Position numbers and translations under genes: made by a program
In this document: in pieces, positions 5,184 through 5,966 of the stretch
Layout: every line of letters starts with the position of its first letter
How positions within the stretch are numbered: position 1 is the first letter of the stretch
Source of the DNA: an uncultured Coriobacteriaceae bacterium
Lineage (GTDB): Bacteria > Actinomycetota > Coriobacteriia > Coriobacteriales > Atopobiaceae
NCBI GenBank assembly: GCA_902766805.1
Contig: CACXFF010000397.1
Span: forward strand, 1-5,966
Direction of reading: 5' to 3'
Length of the DNA stretch: 5,966 nt
Notes under the pieces: generated by a model
Database searches by the model: none
The model's input: the letters and a program-made list of their open reading frames with translations, nothing else
What the model was told of the DNA's origin: nothing

Positions 5184-5966
5184 CTACTTGACCACCACGT
5201 TCACGAGCCTGCCGGGCACGACGATGACCTTGACCAGCGTCTTGCCCTCCACGCTGCTCGCCACGGCCTCAAGGCCCAGACGCTCCAGCTCCTCGCGCGC
5301 GGCGTCTTTGGGCACCTGGATGCGCGCGCGGACCTTGCCGAGCACCTGCACCGCGATCTCGATCGTGGCGGCCTGGGCCAGGGCCTCATCGAAGGCAGGC
5401 CAGGGCTCGTCGTAGACCGAGCCATCCAGGCCGAGGGCCTCGTGGTAGAGCTCCTCGCCCCAGTGCGGGCAGATCGGCGAGAGCATGGCGACGATGGCGC
5501 GCGCCACGAAGAAGCACAGGGCACCGTCGCGCTCGTCGGCAGGCACCTTGTTGAGGAAGGCGCTCGCGTCGTTCGTGAGCTCCATCACGGCGCTGATCGC
5601 GGTGTTGAACTGCCCGCGGTCGAAGTCCGCCGTGCACTTGAGGCCCATCTCATGGGTGCGGCGCAGCAGCTCCCGGGCCTCGGCGCCCAGCGAGGCCGGG
5701 TCGAGCGTGGCCTGCGCGTCGGCGCTGCGGGCCAGGCCCCAGACCGTGCGCCAAGCGCGCTTGATGAAGCGGTTCGCGCCAGCGACAGCCTCCTCGTCCC
5801 AGTTGAAGTCCTTCTCGGACGGGGCGATGAACAGGATGGCCAGGCGCATCGTGTCGGCGCCGTAGGGGTCGATCACGCTGCTGGGCGGCACGACGTTGCC
5901 CTTGGACTTGGACATCGTCTCGCCGTTGGCGTCCTTGACCATGCCCTGGCAGAGCAGGTTGGTGAA
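5184..5966 (-). CDS. leuS: Leucyl-tRNA synthetase, C-terminal 260 residues (5' end beyond the right edge)
   Basis: LeuRS is the class Ia synthetase that charges tRNA-Leu in the cytoplasm. The visible part begins FTNLLCQGMVKDANGE, just before the catalytic signature loop, here TMSKSKGN at visible residues 17-24. The first lysine of KMSKS is replaced by threonine; the second lysine, which stabilises the adenylation transition state, is kept. The alpha-helical anticodon-binding domain follows (about 45-190, with ANRFIKRAWRTV and LSPICPHWGEELY). The last 65 residues are the C-terminal domain typical of bacterial LeuRS (IEIAVQVLGKVRARIQVP, ending VIVVPGRLVNVVVK and a TAG stop). A terminator follows 78 bases later, so it is transcribed separately from the HD-GYP gene. 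Identity is near certain. Confidence 0.96.
   Translation of the reverse strand, partial: FTNLLCQGMVKDANGETMSKSKGNVVPPSSVIDPYGADTMRLAILFIAPSEKDFNWDEEAVAGANRFIKRAWRTVWGLARSADAQATLDPASLGAEARELLRRTHEMGLKCTADFDRGQFNTAISAVMELTNDASAFLNKVPADERDGALCFFVARAIVAMLSPICPHWGEELYHEALGLDGSVYDEPWPAFDEALAQAATIEIAVQVLGKVRARIQVPKDAAREELERLGLEAVASSVEGKTLVKVIVVPGRLVNVVVK

Overview
The window is a high-GC chromosomal segment in which every supported gene lies on the minus strand. Gene content and style suggest an actinobacterium, and I would guess the Coriobacteriia (Olsenella/Collinsella/Atopobium relatives). The grounds are the strong GC bias at third codon positions, an actinobacterial-type NusA (S1-KH-KH core with no E. 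coli-style acidic C-terminal repeats), an IF2 with a long charged N-terminal region, and consistent AGGAGG-type ribosome binding sites. The taxon is an inference; no marker here fixes it.

Layout in transcription order (right to left): (1) 5966-5184, the 3' end of leuS, followed by a strong hairpin terminator at 5076-5105. (2) 5183-4858, a 326-base gap holding the leuS 3' UTR, a possible promoter and an unusually long leader. (3) 4857-3556, a membrane-anchored HD-GYP protein, probably a cyclic-di-GMP phosphodiesterase. (4) 3555-3348, a gap with a good sigma-70-type promoter and a remarkable 5' leader. (5) 3347-1, the translation/transcription operon rimP-nusA-infB, with infB running off the window after its GTPase G3 motif.

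RimP matures the 30S subunit, NusA controls pausing, termination and antitermination, and IF2 places initiator tRNA on the ribosome. Their joint operon is ancient and widespread. Two things differ from the usual Gram-positive arrangement. There is no ylxR or ylxQ between nusA and infB: the two genes are 9 bases apart, and the nusA stop codon overlaps the infB ribosome binding site. NusA also carries an extra C-terminal tail of about 75 residues with a Cys-Cys-Cys-His cluster that looks like a small zinc-binding module.

The most interesting non-coding signal is the rimP leader (about 3429-3348). It contains a 15-bp hairpin whose 3' arm can instead pair with the rimP Shine-Dalgarno sequence. 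A 15-codon upstream reading frame starts at the 5' base of the hairpin and stops just before the ribosome binding site. This is the geometry of a switchable, possibly translation-coupled, control element. No mobile elements, CRISPR arrays, tRNAs or rRNAs were seen.
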